The position numbers and the translations under genes were made by a program. DNA of 62,647 bases from NCBI GenBank assembly GCA_902522415.1, contig CABYVI010000005.1:1-62647 (forward strand), written 5' to 3'. Positions within the stretch are counted from its first letter, which is position 1; each line of letters begins with the position of its first letter. This document shows positions 28,515 to 38,328 of this stretch, piece after piece. The notes beneath the pieces are model-generated. The model had not been told where the DNA came from. It searched no databases and was given only the letters and a program-made list of their open reading frames with translations. Source of the stretch: an uncultured SAR116 cluster alpha proteobacterium. GTDB taxonomy: Bacteria; Pseudomonadota; Alphaproteobacteria; Puniceispirillales; GCA-002684695.

Positions 28515-29594
28515 ATGATTGATCGTCAAATTCAACAAATAAATTATGAAAATATATTTGATATATTGCCTTTTTCAATATTTATAATTGATAAAAGTTT
28601 GAAAATTGAATTTATTAACTTGCTGGCAAAAGAAAAATTTAAAGTTAATATAAAAAATAAAAATGATATTTTAACTAATATTTTTCCTAGAGATTCTTTA
28701 ATTATTGATACAATTGTCAGGGTTCAAAAAGAAAAAAAAGCCATTTCAATTGAAAAACTTGACCTTTCTAACCCATTTTTTTCTTATTCAAATGCTGACG
28801 TTTATATTTCATATTTTGATTATAAGAAAACTGAAAAATATATAATATTAATTAGTAATGAAATTTTTAAAAATAAAAATGAAACATTAGACCTTTTAAA
28901 TAATAATTCTTTAACAGGTTTATCTAAAATGTTGACACATGAAATTAAAAATCCTCTATCAGGTATCAAAGGATCTGCTCAACTTTTATCGTCAGATTTA
29001 TCAAATGATAAGAATGAGTTAACAGATATCATTATATCTGAAGTTAATAGAATTGAGAAAATAATTGATAAGGTTGACTATTTATTTTCTAACGATTTAC
29101 TGAATCCAGAAAACTTAAATATCCATGAAATTATTGACCGAGCAATAAAAGTTACAAAAGTTATGTCTCCAAAAACAATTAAATATGAAAAATATTTTGA
29201 CCCTTCCTTACCGCAAATTAAAGGAGATAAAAATATATTAATACAAGCATTTACAAATTTAATTAAAAATGCTTTAGATGCTATTGATCATAGTACTGAT
29301 GGTATAATTAGATTTAATACATATTATTCATTGTGGGAGCCAAAAGCTAAATATTTTGGTGTTGAGAAAAGATTAACACCTATTCGAATTGAGATAACAG
29401 ATAATGGTAAAGGAGTACCAGAATCTTTAAAAGATATAATGTTTAATCCTTTCGTAACTTCAAAAAATTCAGGTTCTGGACTTGGTTTAACTCAGGTTAT
29501 TGGAGCAATGAATTCTCATGAAGGAAAAGCAGAGTACCTTAATTCACATTCTCAAACTACCTTTAGATTGAGTTTTCCTGAATTGATTTTATAA
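28515..29594 (+). CDS. ntrB: Nitrogen regulation sensor kinase NtrB
   Basis: Cytosolic PAS-containing histidine kinase of 359 residues (no membrane helix). Seen: a divergent PAS region (about 10-110), the H-box THEIKNPLSGIKGSAQLL with the phosphorylated His near residue 140, the N-box NLIKNALDAI, and G-boxes ITDNGKGVP and GSGLGLTQV. It phosphorylates NtrC according to nitrogen status through GlnB/GlnK. One base separates it from ntrC. The PAS portion is poorly conserved. Confidence 0.92.
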   Translation: MIDRQIQQINYENIFDILPFSIFIIDKSLKIEFINLLAKEKFKVNIKNKNDILTNIFPRDSLIIDTIVRVQKEKKAISIEKLDLSNPFFSYSNADVYISYFDYKKTEKYIILISNEIFKNKNETLDLLNNNSLTGLSKMLTHEIKNPLSGIKGSAQLLSSDLSNDKNELTDIIISEVNRIEKIIDKVDYLFSNDLLNPENLNIHEIIDRAIKVTKVMSPKTIKYEKYFDPSLPQIKGDKNILIQAFTNLIKNALDAIDHSTDGIIRFNTYYSLWEPKAKYFGVEKRLTPIRIEITDNGKGVPESLKDIMFNPFVTSKNSGSGLGLTQVIGAMNSHEGKAEYLNSHSQTTFRLSFPELIL

Positions 29595-29595
29595 G

Positions 29596-31008
29596 ATGAA
29601 CAATTATTCCTTTACTAAAGCTTATATTAGAAATTCAAATAAAAAAATAATATTAGTGGTTGACGATGATAAAAGTATTCGTTTTATCTTAAGAAAATTA
29701 TTAGAGAAAAATGGTTATGAAGTTGAAACATCAGGAAATTATAATGGGCTTCTAAGACTAATAAAACAAATTTCACCAGATTTATTAGTCACTGATATAA
29801 GATTGCCTGATGGAAATGTTCTTGATAATATACCTGAAATCAAAAAAATATATCCTTCACTACCTATTATTGTAATTAGTGCATTTTCTTCACTTGAAAC
29901 TGCTGTAAATTCTGTAAAGTTTGGTGCTTTTGAGTATTTATCAAAACCTTTTGATATTGAAAATGTCTTGAAAGTTGTAAAATCTGTTTTTGATTTACCT
30001 AAAACTATTAGCAAAAAAAAAATTAATAGTGAAATTTCAAGTATTCAGTTGAACTATAATTTAGTTGGGAAAAATGTTTCGATGCTGAATATTTATAGTT
30101 CGATTTCAAAACTTATAGATAATAATTTAACTGTTTTTATTAACGGTGAAATAGGGACAGGTAAGAATTTAGTTGCAAAAACTATCCATAAATTATCAAA
30201 CAAGAATGAAAATTTTTCTAGAATTAATATAAGTTATTTGGCCTTTGAAAATTTTGAAAAAAAAATATATGAGGTTATAAAAAATAATTCAACTATCTAT
30301 GTTGAATCATTAGATGAAATCAATTTAGAGAAACAATTAAAATTTCTAGAACTTTTAAGAGCTATATTTAAAAAAAGAAATAAAGAAAAAATTGACAATC
30401 TTAGATTAATAGTTTCATCAAGAAAAAATATTGCACAACTTATACAGAACGGTCTTTTTAGAGAAGACTTATTCTATTTTCTAAATATTATTCCTATAAA
30501 TCTTCCACCACTCAAAGAAAGAAAAGATGATATTAAGGAGCTAGTTTTAAATTTTATGGATAGAAACAAAAGTCTTCCCTTTAAAGAGTTTGACCAAAGT
30601 TCTTTTGATGAATTAAAAAAATATGATTGGCCAGGTAATGTAAAAGAGCTAGAAAATTTTATTAAAAGAATTATTGTAATTTATCCTGAAAAAAAAATTA
30701 CAAATTTCTCAGTTGCTGATGAGTTAAGAAAATCTAGGGAATTATTAATTAATAAAGATAATGACTTTTCAGAAATATTAGACTTAGAATTTGATAAATT
30801 TTTTAATCAAGTTAATTTTCAAGAGTATTCAGGTATTCTTTATGATTATTTTAATAAAAATTTTGAAAAATCCCTTATCAAAAGAACTTTACTTTCGTTT
30901 AACGGGAATCAAATTAAAGCATCAAAGTTATTAGGAATTAATAGAAATACTCTAAGAAAAAAAATTAATGAACTAAAAATCAAGATTATTAAAGAAGAAA
31001 AAAATTGA
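29596..31008 (+). CDS. ntrC: Nitrogen regulator NtrC with degenerate AAA+ domain
   Basis: Response regulator of 470 residues. The receiver is intact (acidic pocket VVDDDKS, phospho-acceptor in VTDIRLPDG, Ser in VISAFSS, Lys in LSKPFD). In the AAA+ domain Walker A is kept (GEIGTGKN), but the GAFTGA loop that touches sigma-54 is completely missing and the Walker B acidic pair is changed (IYVESLDEI instead of a LFLDEIGD-like sequence); one of the two usual finger Arg residues (REDLFYFLN) is also lost. The Fis-type HTH at the C-terminus (QIKASKLLGINRNTLRKKI) is intact. It should bind DNA under NtrB control but not activate sigma-54, as known for Rhodobacter capsulatus NtrC. Confidence 0.88.
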   Translation: MNNYSFTKAYIRNSNKKIILVVDDDKSIRFILRKLLEKNGYEVETSGNYNGLLRLIKQISPDLLVTDIRLPDGNVLDNIPEIKKIYPSLPIIVISAFSSLETAVNSVKFGAFEYLSKPFDIENVLKVVKSVFDLPKTISKKKINSEISSIQLNYNLVGKNVSMLNIYSSISKLIDNNLTVFINGEIGTGKNLVAKTIHKLSNKNENFSRINISYLAFENFEKKIYEVIKNNSTIYVESLDEINLEKQLKFLELLRAIFKKRNKEKIDNLRLIVSSRKNIAQLIQNGLFREDLFYFLNIIPINLPPLKERKDDIKELVLNFMDRNKSLPFKEFDQSSFDELKKYDWPGNVKELENFIKRIIVIYPEKKITNFSVADELRKSRELLINKDNDFSEILDLEFDKFFNQVNFQEYSGILYDYFNKNFEKSLIKRTLLSFNGNQIKASKLLGINRNTLRKKINELKIKIIKEEKN

Positions 31009-33167
31009 GAAAAATTAAAGATATTTATCATAATACATATTCAACATTTTCTAGATTTAGAATATTTTTAGTTATATTTATTATAGTGTCTTTAATTTTA
31101 ATTTTGTCATTATATTTATTACCTATTCAACTGTTTTTTAATTCTGATTTACAAATTTTCTTCATCTTCATAGTCACTTTATTTGCTGCTGGACTCATTG
31201 TAATCTCAATTTTAGTTGCTTATCAAATTAATAAAATAATAGTTGATCATAAAAAAAATAATGCAGGTTCACAATTACATTGGAGGATTGCAATTTTATT
31301 TGGAGGTATATCTATTTTACCATCTACAATATTAGCGGCTTTTGGACTATTTATTGTAGATTATAGTTTTAGAGGCTGGTTCTCAGACAGAATTTCTACT
31401 GCGATCAATGAATCCGTTAAAGTTGCTGAAGACTATTTAAGTGAACACACTAGGAGTGTTAAAGGTTCGATTCTTGAAATGGTGAACGATATAAATCGTG
31501 AGGCACCAAAATTAGTATCAAATCCCAAAAATTTAGATAACTATTTATCAACACAAGCTGCAATTAGAAATTTATCTGAAGCTATACTTTTAAATAGTTC
31601 GAAAATGGTGCTTGCACGTTCACAATTTGCATTTTCTATTGCTTTGAATGATTTAGACGATAATATTTTTAATCAAGCTCAAAAAGGTGATCTAATAATA
31701 TTAAGATCAGATACAAATAATAAAATTCGTGGATTAGTAAAAATAAATCGATTAGTAGATGTTTATCTTTATGCGGGAAGGTTTTTGGAACCTTCAGTTT
31801 TAGATGCAATTGATCGTACAAAATTAGCCTCAGATCAATATCAATTTATTAATATAGAAAGTACAAATTTACAAATTTCGTTTGGTGTTTTATTTTTTCT
31901 TGTTGCACTTTTTTTGTTATTACTTGCACTTTGGATAGGATTAATTCTAGCTAACTCAATTATTAAACCTTTAAGTTCTGTAATTAGCGTAGCAAATATT
32001 GCTAGAACTGGTAACCTTGATGTTAGAGTTGAAAATAATTTAGGAATTGAAGAAATTTCACGTTTAGGATTAAGTTTCAATAAAATGTTAGATGAAATTT
32101 CAAAAAATAGAAAAGAACTTATATCAGCTAATTACCAAATAAATCAGCGAAGAGAGTTTACTGAAACTATTCTTTCTGGTGTTTCTTCTGGAGTTATAGG
32201 TTTAGATGCTAATGGAAATGTAAATTTGCCTAACTCAAAATCTTTGGAATTACTAAAAATTTCAGAACAAAAATTTTATGGCCAAAAATTTATTAAATTA
32301 TTTCCAGAGTTTGCTAGTTTATTTCATGAAGTGAAGAATAATAAAAATCCAAACAATCAAGAGCAAATTAAAATAGATATTAATAATAAAGTTAGAACAT
32401 TTTTAACTAGGATTTCAAAAGAAGTTACTGAAGGACAACTCTCAGGATATGTTATAACTTTTGATGATATCACTGAATTACTATCCGCCCAAAATAAAGC
32501 TGCTTGGTCAGACATAGCTCAAAGGATTGCTCATGAAATAAGAAATCCATTAACTCCATTACAATTATCTGTTGAGAAAATTTACAATAAATTCAAACCA
32601 ACTAATCCGGAAGATCTTAAAACTTTTAATAATTATTTAGAGACAATTCAAAGACAAGTGGATGATATTGGAAATTTAGTGGGAGAGTTTAGTTCTTTTG
32701 CAAGAATGCCATCCATAAATCTCTATCCTGGAAACTTAGATAAAGTTATATCAACTCAACTATCACTATTTAAAATTAGTAATAGTAATATCAATTGGAA
32801 TTATACTAATAGAGTACCTAAAGACTTTAAAATAAAACTAGATTCTCAACAAATTAGACAAGCTTTAACGAATATTTTTCAAAATTCAGTAGACTCCATT
32901 AATGAAAACCTCTCAGATAGTGATGGAGTAATATATATTTCAGCAGATTTAGACAAAGGTAAAATTGTTTTAACTATTGAAGATAATGGAGTAGGTTTTC
33001 CAAAAAATAAAGATGATTTAACCTTACCTTATGTGACATTTAGAGAAAAGGGAACTGGTTTAGGATTGTCAATTGTTCATCGAATCATTGAAGAGCATAA
33101 TGGAAAGTTAGTACTAGATGATTCTGATTTAGGTGGAGCAAAAATCATCATTGAATTTTTAATTTAG
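31005..33167 (+). CDS. ntrY: Membrane sensor histidine kinase NtrY
   Basis: Sensor kinase of 720 residues: about three N-terminal membrane helices (about 18-40, 47-72, 95-118), a periplasmic sensor region, another membrane helix near 290-312, HAMP (about 313-365), PAS (about 380-480), the H-box AHEIRNPLTPLQLSVEKI, N-box and G-boxes (IEDNGVGFP, GTGLGLSIVH). It pairs with NtrX and in alphaproteobacteria responds to nitrogen, redox or envelope cues. It starts at a TTG that overlaps the ntrC stop (TTGA), indicating coupled translation; no ATG fits. Confidence 0.93.
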   Translation: MRKIKDIYHNTYSTFSRFRIFLVIFIIVSLILILSLYLLPIQLFFNSDLQIFFIFIVTLFAAGLIVISILVAYQINKIIVDHKKNNAGSQLHWRIAILFGGISILPSTILAAFGLFIVDYSFRGWFSDRISTAINESVKVAEDYLSEHTRSVKGSILEMVNDINREAPKLVSNPKNLDNYLSTQAAIRNLSEAILLNSSKMVLARSQFAFSIALNDLDDNIFNQAQKGDLIILRSDTNNKIRGLVKINRLVDVYLYAGRFLEPSVLDAIDRTKLASDQYQFINIESTNLQISFGVLFFLVALFLLLLALWIGLILANSIIKPLSSVISVANIARTGNLDVRVENNLGIEEISRLGLSFNKMLDEISKNRKELISANYQINQRREFTETILSGVSSGVIGLDANGNVNLPNSKSLELLKISEQKFYGQKFIKLFPEFASLFHEVKNNKNPNNQEQIKIDINNKVRTFLTRISKEVTEGQLSGYVITFDDITELLSAQNKAAWSDIAQRIAHEIRNPLTPLQLSVEKIYNKFKPTNPEDLKTFNNYLETIQRQVDDIGNLVGEFSSFARMPSINLYPGNLDKVISTQLSLFKISNSNINWNYTNRVPKDFKIKLDSQQIRQALTNIFQNSVDSINENLSDSDGVIYISADLDKGKIVLTIEDNGVGFPKNKDDLTLPYVTFREKGTGLGLSIVHRIIEEHNGKLVLDDSDLGGAKIIIEFLI

Positions 33168-33189
33168 TGTTATTTGGGATTTATAAAAC

Positions 33190-34548
33190 ATGAAAGACAG
33201 CATTTTAATAGTAGATGATGAACCCGATATTAGAGATACTATATCAGCTGTACTTAATGATGAAGGATATGAAACAATCTGTGCTTCAAATGCCCAAGAA
33301 GCTCAAACCACAATGAATAATGAGCTCCCCAGTCTAATTATCTTAGATATTTGGATGAGAGATAGTACTATGGATGGGCTTTCATTACTCAATTGGATTA
33401 AAGACAGCAATCCTGAAATTCCAATCGTAATGATCTCTGGACATGGTACTGTTGAAATTGCAGTAAATGCTATTAAAGCTGGAGCTTATGATTTTATTGA
33501 AAAGCCATTTAAATCTGAAAAATTAATATTTATGGTATCAAGAGCTTTAGAAAACTCAGTTTTAAAAAAAGAAAATGCTGAGTTAAAAGAGCAAATTAGA
33601 CGTCCTGACATGATTGTTGGAAAATCTTCTTTGATTAACTCAATAAGGCAAACAATAGCTAAAGTATCACAAACTAATAGTAGAGTATTAATTTTAGGTT
33701 CTTCTGGATCGGGAAAAGAAGCTTGTGCACGAACTATCCATCAAGAATCACCCAGAAGAAATGCAAGTTTTGTTCATGTTAACTGTTCTACAATTTCAGA
33801 AGAAGAATTATTTGGACAAGAAAGTAAAATAAAAAATAAGAAATCAATGGGTCTATTTGAGAAAGCAAATAGGGGCACCTTGTATTTTGACGAAATTTGT
33901 GACCTTTCATTAGAGTTACAAAGTAAAATTATTCATGCAGTTCAACAGCAGCGTTTTAAAAGGATTGGAAGTAATCATGAAATAAGCGTTGATGTGAGAG
34001 TTGTATCTTCATCCTCAAAAAATATTAAGAAGCAAATCGAAATTGGCAAATTAAGAGAAGATTTATATTATCGATTAGGTGTTGTACCAATAGAAATGCC
34101 TGATTTAAATAGTCATCCTCAAGACATACCAGATCTAGTTAGTTATTATATGTCCTCTGCATCTGCTGTTTTAAATAAACCAGTTCGAGTGTTTAGTGAT
34201 GATGCTATTGCATCTTTACAAAAGTACAATTGGCCAGGAAATTTGAATGAATTAAGAAATATAATTGATTGGTTGCTTATTATGGCACCAAATAATAAGG
34301 ATGGTATTATTTCATCTGATATGTTACCTCCTGAAATTAAGTTTATATCTAATGAAAAAAATTTAGATACAATTAATGATTTTTTATCTTTGAATTTAAA
34401 AGATGCTAGAGAAAAATTTGAGAAAGAATATTTGCAGGCTCAGATTGATAGGTTTGGTGGAAATATTTCTCGTACTTCTTCATTTATTAAAATGGAGCGA
34501 TCAGCATTGCATAGAAAGTTAAAAAATCTTTTAATAGATAAGAAATAG
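33190..34548 (+). CDS. ntrX: Response regulator NtrX (AAA+ domain without GAFTGA)
   Basis: Partner of NtrY, 452 residues. The receiver has IVDDEPD, the phospho-acceptor in IILDIWMRD, and Lys in IEKPFKSE. Its AAA+ domain keeps Walker A (GSSGSGKEACARTIH), ELFGQE and an intact Walker B (TLYFDEICDL), but where sigma-54 activators carry GAFTGA it has KIKNKKSMGLFE, so it cannot be expected to engage sigma-54. The finger REDLYYRLGVV and a C-terminal Fis-like HTH (GNISRTSSFIKMERSALHRKL) are present. It lies 22 bases after ntrY and 22 before trkA. Confidence 0.93.
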   Translation: MKDSILIVDDEPDIRDTISAVLNDEGYETICASNAQEAQTTMNNELPSLIILDIWMRDSTMDGLSLLNWIKDSNPEIPIVMISGHGTVEIAVNAIKAGAYDFIEKPFKSEKLIFMVSRALENSVLKKENAELKEQIRRPDMIVGKSSLINSIRQTIAKVSQTNSRVLILGSSGSGKEACARTIHQESPRRNASFVHVNCSTISEEELFGQESKIKNKKSMGLFEKANRGTLYFDEICDLSLELQSKIIHAVQQQRFKRIGSNHEISVDVRVVSSSSKNIKKQIEIGKLREDLYYRLGVVPIEMPDLNSHPQDIPDLVSYYMSSASAVLNKPVRVFSDDAIASLQKYNWPGNLNELRNIIDWLLIMAPNNKDGIISSDMLPPEIKFISNEKNLDTINDFLSLNLKDAREKFEKEYLQAQIDRFGGNISRTSSFIKMERSALHRKLKNLLIDKK

Positions 34549-34570
34549 TAACAATAAATACTGGATAATT

Positions 34571-35950
34571 ATGAAAATTATTATTTGTGGTGCTGGTCAA
34601 GTTGGAGAGAGTATCGCTGCTCATTTATCTGAGGAAGAAAATGATGTAACAATAATTGATCAGAATCAAGACAGAATTAGAAAAGTTTTAGATCATTGTG
34701 ATGTAAGTGGTGTTGAAGGGTTGGCGTCTTATCCCGAAGTGCTTCAGAAAGCTGGGATAGAAGAAGCTGATATGATTATAGCCGTAACTCAATCAGATGA
34801 AGTAAATATGATAGTTTGTCAAATTGCTCACTCTATGTTTTCTACACCTTTGAAAATTGCAAGAATAAGATCTCAGTCATATTTAGATCCAAGAATTGAA
34901 AAGATTTATAATTCTGAAAACCTGCCAATTGATTTTAAAATTTCACCTGAATTAGAAGTGTCTGACGCTGTTTCTAGGAGGTTGCAATTACCTGGAGCAT
35001 TTGATGTAGGAAATTTTGTAGATGGTAAGTTACAAATTATTGGTGTTATTTGTGAGGAGGACTGTCCATTACTTGGAGTATCAACAAAACATTTAAAGGA
35101 TATTTTTCCCGACTTAAAAATGAATATTGTTGCTATTATTAGAGCTGGTGAAATAATTATAACCAGAGATGGTTCCAATAAAATGGAACCATTTGATAGA
35201 GTATATTTTGTTTGTGATGTTAATCAAATTATGAGATGTATGGTTGCATTTGGACATGAAGAAAAAGCTGCAAATTCAATAATTATTGCTGGTGGTGGAG
35301 AGATTGGTAAAAATACCATAAATTTATTGAATGATAAGATGAAAGAAATAAATATTTCGATTATAGAAAATAACTGGGATCAAGCTAATCATTTAGCTGA
35401 AAAATTTGCTAATATTTCCGTTATTAATGGAGATGCACTAGATCAAGATATTTTGACTGAAGCAGGAATTTCAAACGTTGAAACATTTGTATCTTTAACT
35501 AACAATGATGAAGTAAATATTTTATCGGCTCTACTTGCTAAAAGAAGTGGTGCAACAAGAGCAGTAACATTAATTAATAAACCAAGTTATATACCACTTA
35601 TAAATACTTTAGGTGTAAATTCAGTTATCAGCCCTGCGCAAATAACAGTCTCATCAATTTTATCAAAAATTAGAAGTGGAAGCATAAGAGCAATCCATTC
35701 AATTATTGAGGATAAAGGAGAGTTTATTGAAGCTAGAGCTCTTGAGTCATCCAAAATTGTTGGCATACCTTTGAAAGATTTAAAGCTGCCTAAGTCAATT
35801 TGTGTTGGCGCTATTTTTAGAGGTAATGATTTAATTATTCCTCAAGGAGATACAATTATAGAGGTTAATGATATAATCGTAGTTTTTTCAGATAATAACT
35901 CTATAAAGAAACTTGAATCAATTTTATCTATAAGAATGGATTTGATTTAA
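34571..35950 (+). CDS. trkA: Trk potassium uptake regulatory subunit TrkA
   Basis: Peripheral NAD(H)-binding gating subunit of the Trk K+ uptake system, 459 residues built from two RCK units, each an RCK_N Rossmann domain (IICGAGQVGESIAAHL at 3-18; IIAGGGEIGKNTINLL near 236-251) followed by an RCK_C domain. The standard alphaproteobacterial order ntrX-trkA-hfq is kept. The TrkH membrane channel is not in this window. Confidence 0.95.
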   Translation: MKIIICGAGQVGESIAAHLSEEENDVTIIDQNQDRIRKVLDHCDVSGVEGLASYPEVLQKAGIEEADMIIAVTQSDEVNMIVCQIAHSMFSTPLKIARIRSQSYLDPRIEKIYNSENLPIDFKISPELEVSDAVSRRLQLPGAFDVGNFVDGKLQIIGVICEEDCPLLGVSTKHLKDIFPDLKMNIVAIIRAGEIIITRDGSNKMEPFDRVYFVCDVNQIMRCMVAFGHEEKAANSIIIAGGGEIGKNTINLLNDKMKEINISIIENNWDQANHLAEKFANISVINGDALDQDILTEAGISNVETFVSLTNNDEVNILSALLAKRSGATRAVTLINKPSYIPLINTLGVNSVISPAQITVSSILSKIRSGSIRAIHSIIEDKGEFIEARALESSKIVGIPLKDLKLPKSICVGAIFRGNDLIIPQGDTIIEVNDIIVVFSDNNSIKKLESILSIRMDLI

Positions 35951-35994
35951 TTTTTCGTCTATCTTTAAAATATATATTACAAAGGTAGAACAAA

Positions 35995-36228
35995 ATGAAT
36001 AAAAATGAAAATTTACAGGAAACTTTTTTAAACCAAATTAGAAAAGATAAGCTGACTGTTACTATTTTTCTAATCAATGGAGTTAAACTTCAGGGAATAA
36101 TTACTTGGTTTGATAATTTTTCAATTCTTTTAAAAAGGGATACTCATATACAATTGGTTTATAAACATTCAATTTCTACAATTATGCCTTCCGCACCAAT
36201 ATCTTTAGGAACAGAAAAAACTGAATAA
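35995..36228 (+). CDS. hfq: RNA chaperone Hfq
   Basis: Sm-like hexameric RNA chaperone, 77 residues, matching small RNAs with target mRNAs. Sm1 is seen as [20 protein letters not shown] and Sm2 as [10 protein letters not shown] (usual YKHAISTI). The proximal-face Gln/Phe residues ([14 protein letters not shown]) are typical. The C-terminal tail is short. A clear AAAGGT ribosome site precedes the ATG. Followed by hflX as in many proteobacteria. Confidence 0.96.
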   Translation: MNKNENLQETFLNQIRKDKLTVTIFLINGVKLQGIITWFDNFSILLKRDTHIQLVYKHSISTIMPSAPISLGTEKTE

Positions 36229-36283
36229 CAATAATTTAAACTGTCTAATACTTTCTGTTAATTTACTTTATGTTTCCGATGTT

Positions 36284-37492
36284 ATGGCGAAACACAAATT
36301 AACTGAAACTTGCAATTTAGCTAAGTCTATTAAACTTAATATCGTCCATACTTCTTTTTTTAAATTAAGAAATCCATCTTCTGGTTTTTTTCTATCTAAA
36401 GGATTATTGTTAAATTTAAAAAAAACAATTCAGGAAAAGCAAGTAGAATTAGTAATTTTTAATAATGCATTATCACCTATCCAACAAAGAAATCTTGAAA
36501 AGTATTTTGACCTAAAAGTAATTGATAGAACTAATCTTATTTTAGAAATTTTTGGTAAAAGAGCAAAATCTCATGAAGGAAAACTTCAGGTAGAATTAGC
36601 TCATTTATTATATCAAAAAAGTAGATTGGTGAGGACTTGGACCCATTTAGAAAGACAAAGAGGTGGATTTGGGTTTCTGGGAGGTCCAGGTGAAACTCAA
36701 TTGGAGTTAGATAAAAGAATGCTTAGCCAAAGAATTAAAAAAATTAAAACCATGTTATTTAAGGTCCAAAATACTAGAAATATTCAACATAAAAACAGAT
36801 TGGATAATGAAATTATTTCAGTGACTATAGTTGGTTACACAAATGCCGGAAAATCAACATTATTTAATAAAATGTTAAATGAAAATGTGCTATCAAAAGA
36901 TATGCTTTTTGCAACTTTAGACCCTACAAGAAGAATTTACAAAGGTTACAATCATGAAAAGGTTATTATTTCTGATACAGTTGGATTTATCTCCGATTTA
37001 CCAACAGAGTTAATTGAGTCCTTTAAGTCAACTTTAGAAGAAATTTCATCCTCAGATATAATAATTCATGTAAGAGATTTATCATCGCCTTTTATGGACC
37101 AAGAGGCAAAAGACGTATACATGATTTTGAATAACATTGATAAAGAAATTCAAAATAAAACAATTGAAATTTTCAACAAAGTTGATTTATATGATTTTGA
37201 TAAAAATTTTTCAAATCTTGATAATTCCGAAATTTTTATTTCTGCAACAAAAGGTATAGGATTAGAAAAAATTTCTATTAAAATTCAAAAAATACTTGAA
37301 ACAAATTATATAAAAATAAATCTTACTCTAAATGGAAATTCCGGTTTTATATTGAATTGGCTTTATGAAAATAGCAAAGTAATAGAAAAAAAATTCAATA
37401 AACATGGTAAGTATAAAATTTTAATAAATATTTCAAGGGTTAATCTTGAAAGAATGAAGTCAAGATTTACGGATGCTATTGTAGTAAACTAA
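36284..37492 (+). CDS. hflX: Ribosome-associated GTPase HflX
   Basis: Ribosome-splitting/rescue GTPase of 402 residues, slightly shorter than usual. The HflX N-terminal domain ends with the family motif GGPGETQLELDKR; the G domain has G1 GYTNAGKST, G3 DTVGFISDLP and G4 NKVD. It follows hfq by 55 bases, the usual order. The first residues (MAKHKLTETC) come from the only ATG that keeps the N-terminal domain; no strong ribosome site is seen. Confidence 0.94.
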   Translation: MAKHKLTETCNLAKSIKLNIVHTSFFKLRNPSSGFFLSKGLLLNLKKTIQEKQVELVIFNNALSPIQQRNLEKYFDLKVIDRTNLILEIFGKRAKSHEGKLQVELAHLLYQKSRLVRTWTHLERQRGGFGFLGGPGETQLELDKRMLSQRIKKIKTMLFKVQNTRNIQHKNRLDNEIISVTIVGYTNAGKSTLFNKMLNENVLSKDMLFATLDPTRRIYKGYNHEKVIISDTVGFISDLPTELIESFKSTLEEISSSDIIIHVRDLSSPFMDQEAKDVYMILNNIDKEIQNKTIEIFNKVDLYDFDKNFSNLDNSEIFISATKGIGLEKISIKIQKILETNYIKINLTLNGNSGFILNWLYENSKVIEKKFNKHGKYKILINISRVNLERMKSRFTDAIVVN

Positions 37493-38311
37493 ATGAATAA
37501 TATAGAAATAAATACTAATTTATATAATGAAAATATATATGAAAACCTAATTCAGGTGTCGAAAGAAATAATATTACCCCTATACGGCAAATTAAAAAAA
37601 GACCAAATTTCTTCCAAATCTAGAATAGATGATTTTGTAACTGTAGCTGACAGAAATACTGAAGAATTTTTGAAACCAAAATTACTAAATCTTATTAAAG
37701 GATCAAACTTTATTGGTGAAGAAAGTTACAGTGAAATTGAATATTCTGACAACCTAGTATCAGATTATACATGGACTTGTGATCCAATAGATGGAACTTA
37801 TAACTATGTAAATAATTTAGATAAATTCTGTATTATGATCTCACTTTGCAAATCAAAAATTCCAATTGCTAGCTGGGTATATTTCCCAATTTTTAATACT
37901 TTTTGTTATTCATGCCTTAACTCGTCAGTAATTTTTAGTAATAATAAAAGTAAAGTAAAAGTTTTTCGTAAAAAAAATGAATTGCAATTTGAAGTAATAA
38001 AAGGGGTCAATTTTATTGAAGACAATCTATTTAAAGATTTTTATCCAGAAAAAGATAAGAACGGATTTACTGTAGCTAAAAACATTCGTTGTGCTGGTTT
38101 TCAAATTGTTGCCCTTGTCTGTGGAAAAATAGATTATTTACATCATAAATACATTACCCCATGGGATCATTCGCCTGTATTTAATTTAGCAAAATCATCT
38201 GGTTGTAATATATATTTAAAACCAAAAAAAATTTTTTTTAATTATAATTATTCAGGTCAACTATTGTGCACATCCTCAAATTTAATATATAATCAACTAG
38301 AAAAAATTTAG
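37493..38311 (+). CDS. Inositol monophosphatase-family phosphatase (possibly histidinol-phosphatase HisN)
   Basis: Mg/Li-type phosphatase of 272 residues. Metal-binding motifs: GEESYSE (Glu of motif 1), CDPIDGTYNYVNN (canonical DPIDGT core) and the C-terminal PWDHSPVFNLAKSSG, where the family normally has WDxxAG; here the Ala is changed to Ser-Pro, a departure also seen in distant members. Candidate substrates are histidinol phosphate, inositol-1-phosphate or 3'-phosphoadenosine nucleotides. In alphaproteobacteria a hisN-like gene often lies close to hfq/hflX-type clusters, but the assignment is tentative. The ATG directly follows the hflX stop. Confidence 0.75.
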   Translation: MNNIEINTNLYNENIYENLIQVSKEIILPLYGKLKKDQISSKSRIDDFVTVADRNTEEFLKPKLLNLIKGSNFIGEESYSEIEYSDNLVSDYTWTCDPIDGTYNYVNNLDKFCIMISLCKSKIPIASWVYFPIFNTFCYSCLNSSVIFSNNKSKVKVFRKKNELQFEVIKGVNFIEDNLFKDFYPEKDKNGFTVAKNIRCAGFQIVALVCGKIDYLHHKYITPWDHSPVFNLAKSSGCNIYLKPKKIFFNYNYSGQLLCTSSNLIYNQLEKI

Positions 38312-38328
38312 TAATGTATGGTTTTTAA

